In this document: one piece after another, positions 14,198 to 22,494 of the stretch
How the letters are laid out: the number at the start of each line of letters is the position of its first letter
Position numbering within the stretch: position 1 is the first letter of the stretch
Assembly (NCBI GenBank): GCA_937916135.1
Contig: CALFTQ010000078.1
Coordinates: forward strand, 1-34,755
Origin: an uncultured Verrucomicrobiales bacterium
GTDB lineage: Bacteria > Verrucomicrobiota > Verrucomicrobiia > Verrucomicrobiales > Akkermansiaceae
Direction: 5' to 3'
Length of the DNA: 34,755 nt
Program-made: the position numbers and the translations under genes
Notes under the pieces: generated by a model
What the model saw: the letters and a program-made list of their open reading frames with translations, nothing else
Database searches by the model: none
Told to the model about the DNA's origin: nothing

Positions 14198-15121
14198 ATG
14201 AACGGGTGCATGAATACGCTGACACTGCAGAAGATGCGTTATCTGGTAACCATAGCAGAGCAGGGGTCGTTCACACGGGCTGCGGGGGTATTGTTTGTTT
14301 CACAGCCCAGCCTTACCAAATCAATCCGCGAAATTGAGGAGGAACTGGGATTTCCGGTCTTTGAACGCACCCGCAAAGGGGTGCGCGTAACGCGCCAGGG
14401 TGAGGAGTTTCTGGCCTATGTGCGGCAGATACTGGACCAGGCCGACCTGCTGCAGGAGAAATACATGAACCAGGGCCCCCGCAAGAAGCAGTATTGCATT
14501 TCGGCTCACCACTATTCCTTTGCGGTGCGGGCCTTTATTGAGCTGGTGCGGAGCCACCAGGACGATGAGTTTGATTTTTCCTTCCGCGAAACGCAGACCA
14601 GTGAGATTGTGGATGACGTGGCCGGTATGCGCAGTGCGCTGGGGGTCATGTGCCTGAATAATTTCAATGAGCCGGTGCTTCGCCGCATTTTCAAGGAACG
14701 GGATCTGCTGTTTGAAGAGATAGCGCAAGTGCAGCCTCACGTGCTGGTGAGTGTGCATCATCCCCTGGCCGGGCGCCTTTCGCTTAATCTGGAGGAGCTG
14801 GCGGAATATCCGCATGTCTCCTTTGAACAGGGGGAGCACAATTCCTTTTACTATGCGGAGGAGCTGTTCAATCCATCCGGCCACCCCCGCAGCATCCGAG
14901 TGCGCGACCGCGCCACGCTTTTCGACCTCCTGCTGGGGGTGGATGCCTATACCATCAGCAATGGTGCCCTGCATCCGGCGCTTACCGGTACCCGGATCAC
15001 CTCCATTCCTCTGGCCGGGCAGGATGGCGTGCAGATTGTCATCATTCACCACCGCAACCGCCTGCTCGGCAAGCTCAGCCGCTTCTATATCGAACAACTG
15101 AAAAAGAGCCTGCAGGTATAA
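14198..15121 (+). CDS. LysR family transcriptional regulator
   Basis: The 307-residue protein has the LysR layout. An N-terminal winged helix (about residues 8-66: LQKMRYLVTIAEQGSFTRAAGVLFVSQPSLTKSIREIEEELGFPVFERTRKGVRVTRQGEE in pattern) is joined by a linker helix to a two-lobed effector-binding domain (about 95-300). The HTH segment has the typical SFTRAA...SQPSLTKSI...LG...FERT spacing. The start at 14198 is backed by AAAGGAG ten nt upstream and by the promoter at 14144; a second ATG at 14210 is less well placed. No divergently transcribed partner lies upstream, since the preceding unit reads the same way, so the target cannot be guessed. The effector domain gives no clear ligand clue. Confidence 0.92.
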   Translation: MNGCMNTLTLQKMRYLVTIAEQGSFTRAAGVLFVSQPSLTKSIREIEEELGFPVFERTRKGVRVTRQGEEFLAYVRQILDQADLLQEKYMNQGPRKKQYCISAHHYSFAVRAFIELVRSHQDDEFDFSFRETQTSEIVDDVAGMRSALGVMCLNNFNEPVLRRIFKERDLLFEEIAQVQPHVLVSVHHPLAGRLSLNLEELAEYPHVSFEQGEHNSFYYAEELFNPSGHPRSIRVRDRATLFDLLLGVDAYTISNGALHPALTGTRITSIPLAGQDGVQIVIIHHRNRLLGKLSRFYIEQLKKSLQV

Positions 15122-15155
15122 CATGAGGCCATGATATGTAATGGCTTTTGTGTAT

Positions 15156-15184
15156 TTGTCATCGGGTGGTCACAGGGTTATAAT
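15156..15184 (+). promoter_or_regulatory. Promoter of the 15235 membrane protein gene
   Basis: TTGTCA (15156-15161), 17 nt, TATAAT (15179-15184): a near-consensus promoter. The leader is about 44 nt. Confidence 0.7.
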
Positions 15185-15234
15185 CAAGTCGTTGCGGGAG
15201 AAGATGCTTCCCGCGGCATATAACCACCAAAACG

Positions 15235-15810
15235 ATGAAAATACATTTCTTTCCGACTGTCGGTCTGTTGTTTCTTTCTGCTGCCATTCTCTGCCCGCTG
15301 GCTATCTGTATTCCACACGAAGCCTGGTGGCCGATTGGCCTGATACTGGGGGTATTTGCGCTTCTGAGCCTGGCGCCGGCCTGCCGCAGAAGCTGGGAGC
15401 GACGGGATGAACTGCACCGCTGCCTGCTGCACCCTGCTCAGCAGCCTCTCGGCACCGGTCCCGGCGAGTTGTGCCGGTATTGGAAGACGCTGCCGGGCGA
15501 TTGCATGCTGGGTGGCGAATTCCGGTGGTGCGATGCTCAGCGGCATGAGTTCTGCGCCCGGCTGGGGGTTGATTCCTGGCTGGGGTTGTTTTCTCTTCCC
15601 GGGCACCAGGCGCGTCTGGAGGAGCTGGAGCTCTGGGTCTTGTCTCTGCGGGAGAAATGCCCGCTGCCTTCGGAGTGGCAGGGCCGCTCTGCCAGCGGTA
15701 TCGTCTTTTGGAGCGAGGGCTCGCTGCACATCTACCCCGCTTGCCTGGCTTCTGAGTTTAATCGGCATTTTTCGCATCTGCTCACCCCGGATTCCTCTGA
15801 TTGTCAATAG
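15235..15810 (+). CDS. Hypothetical membrane protein, 3' end altered by a MITE
   Basis: The 191-residue product has two hydrophobic segments (about 6-27 and 31-50) and then a soluble, tryptophan- and cysteine-rich region with no motif I recognise. A near-consensus promoter lies upstream, so it is likely expressed. Its stop codon TAG (15808-15810) is made of the last base of a 9-bp target duplication and the first two bases of a 170-bp inverted-repeat element. If the element and one duplication copy are removed in thought, the frame continues for 28 more codons, through the palindrome at 15989-16016, to a TAA at 16071-16073. The insertion therefore probably changed the C-terminus, unless the 28-codon tail was never translated. 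Confidence 0.65.
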   Translation: MKIHFFPTVGLLFLSAAILCPLAICIPHEAWWPIGLILGVFALLSLAPACRRSWERRDELHRCLLHPAQQPLGTGPGELCRYWKTLPGDCMLGGEFRWCDAQRHEFCARLGVDSWLGLFSLPGHQARLEELELWVLSLREKCPLPSEWQGRSASGIVFWSEGSLHIYPACLASEFNRHFSHLLTPDSSDCQ

Positions 15811-15978
15811 GGGACTTCTAAAAACTCGAAACGAATCAACAAATTGGAATCTTTGGCGAGCCGCAGGAGAGCGGAAAATCAGCCCCGGCTAGTGTTCTTT
15901 CACCCACTTCGTGGGCTCAAAATTCCTCGGGCTTTCAGCCCGACAAATTCCCATTTAGTGAGTTTTTAGAAGTCCCCA
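15809..15978. mobile_element. 170-bp MITE with 18-bp inverted ends and 9-bp target duplication
   Basis: The ends are perfect inverted repeats, GGGGACTTCTAAAAACTC at 15810-15827 and its complement at 15960-15977. The element is bracketed by the direct repeat ATTGTCAAT (15800-15808 and 15979-15987). It has no coding capacity; inside are two small hairpins (CCCACTTCGTGGG and TCGGGCTTTCAGCCCGA). These are the marks of a non-autonomous transposable element moved by a transposase encoded elsewhere. The perfect ends and exact duplication suggest a fairly recent insertion. The matching autonomous IS is not in this window. Confidence 0.88.
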
Positions 15979-15988
15979 ATTGTCAATC

Positions 15989-16016
15989 CACGTGTCCCAA
16001 ATCTTTGGGACACGTG
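15989..16016. repeat. CACGTGTCCCAAA palindrome ('empty' form of the outer repeat)
   Basis: CACGTGTCCCAAA (15989-16001) and TTTGGGACACGTG (16004-16016) form a perfect 13-bp inverted repeat separated by two bases. The same two halves are found apart, enclosing a GGGACTTCAGTCCC repeat, at 33293-33307 and 33497-33511. Single halves occur at 32951-32964 and 34671-34686. No T-tract follows, so it is not an obvious terminator. The remaining bases to the next gene (16017-16145) show nothing else definite. Confidence 0.75.
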
Positions 16017-16145
16017 TGGAATTTAGCGGGATGCACAAAGGACAAAATCAGATGCCTCTTGTACTGGCAATAATTGCTTCAACCGCCCGTGCTGACAAAA
16101 TGACAAGTAGAAAAGGCAGGAAAATTGTGTAGAATAGGTTAATCT

Positions 16146-17189
16146 ATGGCACTTCTGTTCATTTATTTATTCTGTGCGCTTGCGTTGTCATTCCTGTGCT
16201 CTGTTCTGGAAGCTGTTTTGTTGTCTACACCGAGCTCCTTCATCAGCATGAAGGAGGCCGAGGGTAACAAATCCGCGCTTCTGATGCAGGAATACAAAAG
16301 CAACATTGACCGCCCTGTTGCGGCCATCCTTTCACTCAACACCATTGCTCACACTATTGGTGCCGCCGGGGTGGGCGCTGAGTCAACCCGGATATTCGGT
16401 GAAGAGTATTTTGGTATCATTTCAGCCGTATTGACACTGCTTATCCTGGTTTTTTCTGAAATTATACCCAAGACAATCGGCGCGTCCTACTGGCGTGTCC
16501 TGGCCATGCCCTGCACTTCCATCATACGCGTTCTCATCGTCATCACCTGGCCTCTTGTGTGGCTTTCTGAATGGATTACCCGGGTATTCACGCCTTCCGA
16601 CAAGCAGAATACGGTCAGCCGTGAAGAGGTTCACGCCATGGTCAAAATCGGGGCGGCAGAGGGAGTGTTCCGCGAAAAGGAGAGCCTTGTGCTGCAGAGC
16701 TGCATGAAGCTTTCGCAGGTGAAGGCCCGCGATATTATGACCCCCAGTGTGATTGTGGAGGCTCTGCCTGAATCGGCTACATTGAAGGAAGCATATGATT
16801 CTCTTGAGCTTCTGTTCACCCGGATACCGGTGTATGCAGAAAGCAAGGAATACATAACCGGCTATTTACTGCGCACGACCATGCTGGAGAAACTGGCCGA
16901 GGATGATTTTGAAAGCAAGGTGGCAGATATTACCCGTCCTATCCTTTCCTTTGGTGAAAATACTTCTGTTTACACGATTTGGGAGCAGCTTATCGAAAAG
17001 AAAGAGCATATCGTCACCGTGGTGGATGAATATGGTGGCCTGCGGGGTATCATCACTATGGAAGACGTTATCGAAACCATGCTCGGGGTGGAAATAGTCG
17101 GTGAGAATGATCCCGCGCCTGATATGCAGCAGCTTGCCCGCGAGAAATGGGAACATATCCGCCGCAAGCAGCAGCGCGCATTGGGATGA
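16146..17189 (+). CDS. CNNM/DUF21 and CBS domain membrane protein
   Basis: The 347-residue protein starts with a DUF21/CNNM transmembrane domain of about four helices (1-150, with the conserved SEIIPKTIGA segment near residues 104-113). It is followed by the linker VSREEVHAMVKIGAAEGVFREKE and a CBS pair (about 195-315) with the motifs VKARDIMTP and VDEYGGLRGIITMEDVIE. This is the bacterial CorB/CorC (formerly 'hemolysin') family, linked to magnesium transport and homeostasis; CBS domains bind adenosine nucleotides. The usual C-terminal CorC_HlyC domain is missing; the protein stops about 30 residues after the CBS pair. A weak -10 (TAGAAT) lies 10 nt before the ATG. Confidence 0.9.
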   Translation: MALLFIYLFCALALSFLCSVLEAVLLSTPSSFISMKEAEGNKSALLMQEYKSNIDRPVAAILSLNTIAHTIGAAGVGAESTRIFGEEYFGIISAVLTLLILVFSEIIPKTIGASYWRVLAMPCTSIIRVLIVITWPLVWLSEWITRVFTPSDKQNTVSREEVHAMVKIGAAEGVFREKESLVLQSCMKLSQVKARDIMTPSVIVEALPESATLKEAYDSLELLFTRIPVYAESKEYITGYLLRTTMLEKLAEDDFESKVADITRPILSFGENTSVYTIWEQLIEKKEHIVTVVDEYGGLRGIITMEDVIETMLGVEIVGENDPAPDMQQLAREKWEHIRRKQQRALG

Positions 17190-17238
17190 TTTATTGCTCC
17201 GGCAATTATAGAAAGTTGCTTTGGCGAAACGCAAAATC

Positions 17239-17345
17239 GGAATTTGTGGGGGAACTCTGTCGGAGCACGGGACTTCAGTCCCGATTGGAAGCACCGTTAT
17301 TTCGGGACTGAAGTCCCGTGCCCCGACAACGACAAACATCAATCT
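17239..17345 (+). repeat. Intact copy of the GGGACTTCAGTCCC palindromic repeat
   Basis: The hairpin core at 17259-17327 is identical to the copies at 4409 and 7506. The bases after it (17336-17364) are identical to window positions 26-54, next to the degenerate copy. It lies between the CNNM gene and the RHS debris at the edge of the AT-rich island. Confidence 0.9.
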
Positions 17346-17389
17346 TTAATTGCCTCATCAATAAAATGATGGAAACGCTTGAAGTTTCG

Positions 17390-17790
17390 GTAATGGGGGA
17401 GTTCGCCGGCGAGGGCTGTTCTGCCGGGGCAAGCGTCTGCTTCACCACATTACCCATGGCATCGTATTCATAGTGGGTGGGGGCTGTGACTTCGGTACCG
17501 AGTCCGGTATCTCTGAAGGATTTTACGAGCAGCCCGCGGGTGTTGTATTCGCTGCGGGTGCAGATAAACCGCCGAGGGTATTCGGCTGAGCCTGCACCAC
17601 GTTCTGGCCGAAGCCGTTGGTGGTGGTCTGGGTAATGATGGTGCCATCCGTCTGTTTTATGGTGGTGACCAGGTTGTTGCCGTTGCGGGTGTAGCTGTAC
17701 TGCTCTTCGCGCCGGGTACCCTTGTTTCGCACGGGCTCTACGCTACTAAATCGCGCCAAAAATGGATTGACATCAGGGAATACCGCATGA
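17390..17790 (-). pseudogene. RHS/YD-repeat protein fragment, frameshifted
   Basis: On the minus strand, RHS-type sequence reads EEQYSYTRNGNNLVTTIKQTDGT..., GFGQNVVQAQPNTLGG, then a one-base frameshift near 17570-17580, then SEYNTRGLLVKSFRDTG and THYEYDAMGNVVKQTLAP. The YTRNGN, YNTRGLL and YEYDAMGNVV strings are classic YD repeats. Only about 130 residues remain, with neither an N-terminal secretion part nor the conserved RHS core and toxin tip, so it is a decayed remnant. Intact RHS proteins are large surface or polymorphic toxins. The stretch 17820-17950 beyond it shows nothing recognisable. Confidence 0.75.
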
Positions 17791-17950
17791 TATAAGAAAC
17801 CTACACGGCTGATGCACACACAAAAGAGGTGGATTAAATTCGCTACCTAAGTGTCGAAAGAAGGGTGCCATTTTAGTCAAAAGTTACAAAATGGAGCTCA
17901 CATAAGTCCCCAACAGTTCTCGTCAAAGCGACCACGACTGTCCTTGCACT

Positions 17951-18565
17951 ATGTTTTCTTGCAAAATTCATATATTCCACTTACTGCTAATGCTGAACAT
18001 GCTAGTCTGCGCTGGTGTCGCGCAAGCTTCGTGTATTAATGGAAAAGCTTCATTGATGATACATTGCAAAGAACTCGAGAAAATCAGGACAAAATTACTC
18101 AATTCCTTTCATCAGAAAGGTTGCAAAGAAAAGATAAACTCTCGCGAGTTCAATGAAATCGAACATGCAATACGTCATTATATTCGTTCGACTCCTTTCC
18201 ACTCGTTAGCTGATTCAATTTATGCCATCAGCAAGCAGTATCAAGTGTCGAAGATAGATGATGTCCTTTTGTCTATAATTTTAGCGAATATAACAAGTAA
18301 GGATGAAATGCTGATTTTGTTAAGTAATATGGAACATATTCCAACTAAAATCATATATACTCCTACTTCCGTTTATTTGCATCATCTCGGAATCACTCAG
18401 TCTGAACTAGAGGGCATACTGGACAAACCGAATTTACCACCATCAACAGTTTCCTCGATTGCCATCCTTATTTACGAATTCAAGCATGGGGTATTTCTAA
18501 TTAGTCAACCAGTGAGTGGAAAACTTTCTATCCATGAGGCCAGTCTTTTAATTTTCTCAAAATAA
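17951..18565 (+). CDS. Secreted protein of unknown function in AT-rich island
   Basis: The 204-residue product has a cleavable signal peptide (HIFHLLLMLNMLVCAGVAQA-S, about residues 7-26) and a helical, lysine-rich mature part with no known motif. The composition (AT-rich codons, many isoleucines) is unlike the GC-rich neighbours and matches only the ankyrin gene downstream, which starts 80 nt later on the same strand. It lies beside RHS debris, where secreted effectors, immunity proteins and orphan cargo genes tend to collect, but no toxin or immunity family is recognisable. The start is uncertain: the ATG at 17951 gives the best signal peptide, with later in-frame ATGs at 17990 and 17999. 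Confidence 0.6.
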   Translation: MFSCKIHIFHLLLMLNMLVCAGVAQASCINGKASLMIHCKELEKIRTKLLNSFHQKGCKEKINSREFNEIEHAIRHYIRSTPFHSLADSIYAISKQYQVSKIDDVLLSIILANITSKDEMLILLSNMEHIPTKIIYTPTSVYLHHLGITQSELEGILDKPNLPPSTVSSIAILIYEFKHGVFLISQPVSGKLSIHEASLLIFSK

Positions 18566-18645
18566 TACGTTATATAGAAGGATTTCTTATTGTAACGGAT
18601 TAACTCTACGAGACACTAGTTCTAACTAAGAAATCAACTTTGCAT

Positions 18646-20583
18646 ATGATCTTAACAAAATTTTTCAGGATTCTCAATGTAATTAGAATCGGGGTAATTC
18701 GTATTAGCCTGCTGTTTGGTGTTTTTCTTTTGTTGCTGCAATGTGACTACCTGGAGGAGAAACGCTTACAAGAATACGCAGAATGCAGAGCAGCATTGGA
18801 GAGCGAAGCATCTGTTCTAAACTTATCCAACGATGAAAAACTGTGGTTTTACGCAGCCATTTTAGACTCTGTTGGCGTTGCGGAAATGTTGCCATTGTCG
18901 AGTAATCCGGGCATGGAGTTTTATATCTACCCTGAGACTCATTCTCCCCTGACCATATCGTTGGAAATGTATAGACCGAATGATGTGGCGAAGATGCTGG
19001 TAGAACACGGAGTTCCTTTAACCAGCGGAACTTGTAGGCCGGAAATTTCTGCTCTTCATCGAGCCTCTCGTCTGGGTAAAACAGAGGTGGTGGAAGTGCT
19101 GTTGCGTAAGGGTGTTCAGGTAAACTCTTTCAGCTACAGCGAGAGTATTCGGGCTATGGATGATGATGCCTATACTCCCTTAATGCTGGCTTGCGATTCA
19201 TACGCTACCATACGTCAGCACAAAGAAATATTGGAATCTCCTTGGGCATTGGAAACGATGTTACTGCAGCATGGTGCAGATATAAACGCCAGCACTCCTG
19301 AGCACCAGCGTACTGCATTGCATCATGCTATTTTCAACTCCAATGCAGATCCTCTTTTTATCAAATTTTTATGCGAATCTGGCGCAGATGTTAATGCCCA
19401 GGATAAATGGGGCATGACCCCATACATGTATTGCTGTTTACATGATAAAATCATTCTTGCTGCTGTTCTTCGGGAGTATGAGGTTAATCACAACCTCAGG
19501 AATGTGTATGGCTATACAGCCGATGAAATCAGCTGTATGCATAGAGGCTCTGATTTCCCAGAGGGGGCATCTGCCGCATTTCAATCCTTTGTTAAGCTGA
19601 GGAGACTTTGTTCCCTTGCTGAGGGATTTGATACTTCTGCCGCCAATCAAATTCTCCCTCACTTGCCGGATATTAACACCCCGGATGCGACGGGGCGAAC
19701 GCTCTTAAGCATAGCTGTAGGCCAACGCAATGTAGAAGCTGTCCGTTGGTTATTAAGCAAGGGCGCGAATCCGAATGCTTCCTCGGGTGGGTTTTACACT
19801 AAGGCAAAATCGATTATGGAACTAGCTTGCAATTGTGACGATGCTGCTAAACGCTTTTCCATGGTTCAACTCTTAGTGGATGCCGGGGCAGATGTAAAAA
19901 ACGCGTTTAAAGCCGGTAACAACTGGTTGAGTACACCTGAAGAGTTTCTTTATCTTGTGGCGGCGGCAAGGAATATGAGTACCGATGATTGGTACCTTTG
20001 TTTGCGCCATGCGATGATAAAATTACAGGTGGATGATTTTGAAAAAGTATTGGATTATGTCGTCACAAATAACGATATTGACATCAATTCACCTGATTCC
20101 GAAGGATATACTCTTTTGCTGCGATATTGTGAGGGGGTATGGTATTCTTCTGCCTGCTCGGAGAAATACATTAAGCTACTGCTTCAGCATGGAGCAAAAG
20201 CTGAAGCTATACTGCCTGATGGACGAAACGCCATCATGCTGCTGTGTTCCCGACGGTCGGTTCCCGTAAAAGCTATCACCCTAGTTGCATCAGCCGGTTG
20301 TCCTGTTGATGCTGTTGATTCCGCTGGTAATAGCGCAACTGCATATCTGTTTAATAATACCAAGGTACCATATGAAGTTCTCGATGTTTGCAAAGCTTTG
20401 AAAAATATGGGAGCCTTCAGAGAACAGGTCAATAACAATGGAGAATTGACGTCAGCCATGCTGAGAAAATGGGGTGTTCTCGGGCTAATAGAAGAAGCCC
20501 GTAGAGGCATTCCTTCAGATATGCCGGAAAGAATAAAAGACTTTATGCAGCTATATAAAGAAATTGCTAATCTTTTAAAGTAA
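18646..20583 (+). CDS. Membrane-anchored ankyrin repeat protein
   Basis: The 645-residue protein begins with a basic segment and one hydrophobic helix (about 12-34, ending LLLLQCDY, a poor lipobox), then ankyrin repeats. Clear units include ALHRASRLGKTEVVEVLLRKGVQVN, TPLMLACDSY...LLQHGADINA, TALHHAIF...LCESGADVNAQD, TLLSIAVGQRNVEAVRWLLSKGANPNA and MELACN...MVQLLVDAGADV, with more at the C-terminus (LLLQHGAKAEA). The repeats should face the periplasm or outside if the helix is a signal anchor, and would mediate protein binding. The gene is AT-rich against its surroundings, a sign of transfer, and follows the secreted protein at 17951. The upstream TTG at 18640 is an alternative start; the ATG is preferred. 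Confidence 0.82.
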   Translation: MILTKFFRILNVIRIGVIRISLLFGVFLLLLQCDYLEEKRLQEYAECRAALESEASVLNLSNDEKLWFYAAILDSVGVAEMLPLSSNPGMEFYIYPETHSPLTISLEMYRPNDVAKMLVEHGVPLTSGTCRPEISALHRASRLGKTEVVEVLLRKGVQVNSFSYSESIRAMDDDAYTPLMLACDSYATIRQHKEILESPWALETMLLQHGADINASTPEHQRTALHHAIFNSNADPLFIKFLCESGADVNAQDKWGMTPYMYCCLHDKIILAAVLREYEVNHNLRNVYGYTADEISCMHRGSDFPEGASAAFQSFVKLRRLCSLAEGFDTSAANQILPHLPDINTPDATGRTLLSIAVGQRNVEAVRWLLSKGANPNASSGGFYTKAKSIMELACNCDDAAKRFSMVQLLVDAGADVKNAFKAGNNWLSTPEEFLYLVAAARNMSTDDWYLCLRHAMIKLQVDDFEKVLDYVVTNNDIDINSPDSEGYTLLLRYCEGVWYSSACSEKYIKLLLQHGAKAEAILPDGRNAIMLLCSRRSVPVKAITLVASAGCPVDAVDSAGNSATAYLFNNTKVPYEVLDVCKALKNMGAFREQVNNNGELTSAMLRKWGVLGLIEEARRGIPSDMPERIKDFMQLYKEIANLLK

Positions 20584-20850
20584 CTATTTCTTGAATGCGT
20601 AGAGCGCGAGGAGCAAAATTTGTCGGAATGGTAGAAAGAACCTACACGATTGACCATTGATAATCAAAGACTACTAGCACATTCGACTCCCTTTGATACA
20701 AATATAAGCCAAAGTGGGTCACGAAGTGCGGAGTGCTCAGGAGTGCCTGATGTTGTAGAAAAGGGGTAGGGCGGGGCTGAAAGCTGCCGGAATTCGGTGG
20801 CAAGGCTTGCAGAGGAGTACGCTTTAAGTGGCGTAAATGGAGCGGTTTAG

Positions 20851-20895
20851 AAATAAAAATCGCGGGCGTTATCTCTTACCGAAATAACGCCCGCG
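20851..20895 (-). terminator. Terminator of the pstCAB-phoU operon
   Basis: A perfect 12-bp stem CGCGGGCGTTAT/ATAACGCCCGCG (20861-20872 with 20884-20895, 11-nt loop). On the minus strand it is followed by ATTTTTATTT, an intrinsic terminator reading against the ankyrin gene and ending the phosphate operon about 155 nt past phoU. The rest of 20584-21050 has no gene; it holds a short stretch at 20625-20655 resembling the start of the RHS-side sequence at 17775-17815. Confidence 0.85.
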
Positions 20896-21050
20896 AAGGG
20901 TGGACGATGGGAGTTGAAAGAAATTATATATGTAAGATATTTACAGACAAGGATTTAACATAAAAGGCGATTTATCTCATCTAAAATACTTTGATTATGA
21001 TATGCCTTTCTTGGGGGCGAAAGTAGTTTTGGAAGCCCCTAATCGTCAAT

Positions 21051-21713
21051 TCAATCAGACTTGTGGCGGGTGATGCAGCCGGTGCGGAGGTAGATGAGCT
21101 GGCGGCAGATATCGGTGGCGAGGTCGGCGATGCGCTCCAGGTCGCGGGCGAGGCCGATGCAGGAGACGTAGTATTCCACGGCGGCGGGGCAGTGGAGGAT
21201 GGCGGTGCGGGCGTGGGTGCGATGCTCGCTGCGCATGGCATCCACGGCGTCATCGCGGTCGATGACCTTGTGAGCCAGGAGGAGGTCGGAGTGCCGGATA
21301 GCCAGCAGGGTATCGCGCAGCATGCCCAGGGTGAGCAGCTCCATGGGCTCAAAGTCAAACATTTCCTGCCCGGGCAGAGTGGGCAGCCCGGCCACCAGAA
21401 TGGCGCGCTCGGCAATGTGGCAGCCGAAGTCGGCCATGCGCTCCATGGCGGTGTTGATTTTGATGCAGGAGATGACGGTGCGCAGATCACCCGCTACGGG
21501 CTGGTAGAGGGCCAGGAGTTTCAGGCATTCCTCCTCGATGCGGATTTCCTCGCGGTCGATGATTTCATCGTGTGCCATGACGCGGCGAGCCTGCTCGGTA
21601 TCGCCGGAGCTGAAGGCGTGGATGGCGTTGTGGATGGCGCGTTCGGCCAGTTCGCCCTGGGCGGAAATCTGGGAGCGCAGGGAATCGAGTTCGTTGATGA
21701 AGTGCTGTTTCAT
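21051..21713 (-). CDS. phoU: Phosphate signaling complex protein PhoU
   Basis: The 220-residue all-helical protein has the PhoU double three-helix bundle. The two metal-binding helices carry the repeated E/DxxAD pattern: MERMADFGCHIAE (about residues 89-101) and LERIADLATDICR (about 191-203). The start MKQHFINELDSLRSQI is typical. PhoU links the Pst transporter to the PhoR/PhoB relay and shuts the regulon down when phosphate is plentiful. It begins 19 nt after pstB and is the last gene of the operon, followed by a terminator. The frame is open far upstream but that part overlaps pstB in another frame and is not coding. Confidence 0.95.
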   Translation of the reverse strand: MKQHFINELDSLRSQISAQGELAERAIHNAIHAFSSGDTEQARRVMAHDEIIDREEIRIEEECLKLLALYQPVAGDLRTVISCIKINTAMERMADFGCHIAERAILVAGLPTLPGQEMFDFEPMELLTLGMLRDTLLAIRHSDLLLAHKVIDRDDAVDAMRSEHRTHARTAILHCPAAVEYYVSCIGLARDLERIADLATDICRQLIYLRTGCITRHKSD

Positions 21714-21732
21714 GATGGGGGGAGTGTAAGGG

Positions 21733-22494
21733 TTAACCGAAGCGGCCGGTGATGTAGTCCTCGGTCTGTTTGTGGGTGGGGTTGGTGAAGATGCGGGAGG
21801 TTGCGCCCTCCTCGACGATGCGGCCTTTGTAGAAGAAAGCGGTGCGGTCGGAGATGCGGGCGGCCTGCTGCATGTTGTGGGTGACGATGACGATGGTGTA
21901 TTGCTTTTTGAGCTCCAGCACCAGCTCCTCGATGCGCAGGGTAGCCACGGGGTCAATGGCGCTGGTGGGTTCATCCATGAGCAGCACCTCCGGCTCCGCC
22001 GCCAGGGCGCGGGCTATGCAGAGCCGCTGCTGCTGGCCGCCGGAAAGCGCCATGCCGCTGGAGTGCAGCTTGTCTTTCACCTCGTCCCAGAGTGAGGCAC
22101 CGCGCAAAGCCTGCTCCACGCGGTCGGCCATTTCACTGCGACTGAGCTTGTAGTGCAGGCGCAGCGGGTAGGCCACGTTGTCCGCAATGCTCATGGGGAA
22201 GGGGGTGGGTTTCTGGAAAATCATGCCTACGCGGTGCCGCAGTTGCAGCAGGTCAACCCCGGGGGCCAGGATGTTCTGGCCGTCCAGCAGGAGTTCGCCG
22301 GTGGCTTTCTGGTTGCGGTAAAGCTCGAAGATGCGGTTGTAGATGCGCAGGTGGGTGGATTTGCCGCAGCCGCTGGGGCCGATGACGGCGGTGATGCGGT
22401 TGGCGTGGATATCCAGGTTGTTCTCAAAGAGGGCCTGGTGGTTCCCGTAATAGAAGTTCAGATTGCGGGCAGATATCTTAATGTTTGTTTTCAT
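21733..22494 (-). CDS. pstB: Phosphate ABC transporter ATP-binding protein PstB
   Basis: The 253-residue ATPase has all ABC motifs: Walker A GPSGCGKST (residues 39-47), Q-loop MIFQKPTPFPMSI, signature LSGGQQQR, Walker B VLLMDEPTSAID and the switch histidine in VTHNM. The pattern FQKPTPFPMSI...N and TGELLLDGQNI is specific for PstB. Two usual PstB residues differ: the walker-A helix reads STHLR rather than STFLR, and DEPTSAID replaces the common DEPCSALD. It powers phosphate import through PstCA. Its first 17 nt overlap the end of pstA, so the two are translationally coupled. Confidence 0.97.
   Translation of the reverse strand: MKTNIKISARNLNFYYGNHQALFENNLDIHANRITAVIGPSGCGKSTHLRIYNRIFELYRNQKATGELLLDGQNILAPGVDLLQLRHRVGMIFQKPTPFPMSIADNVAYPLRLHYKLSRSEMADRVEQALRGASLWDEVKDKLHSSGMALSGGQQQRLCIARALAAEPEVLLMDEPTSAIDPVATLRIEELVLELKKQYTIVIVTHNMQQAARISDRTAFFYKGRIVEEGATSRIFTNPTHKQTEDYITGRFG

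Noticed and set aside
17275..17457. Short open frame across the palindromic repeat and RHS fragment
   Set aside because: Only its first part (DAMGNVVKQTLAP) is RHS-like. The rest is repeat sequence read by chance, so it is described as a pseudogene.
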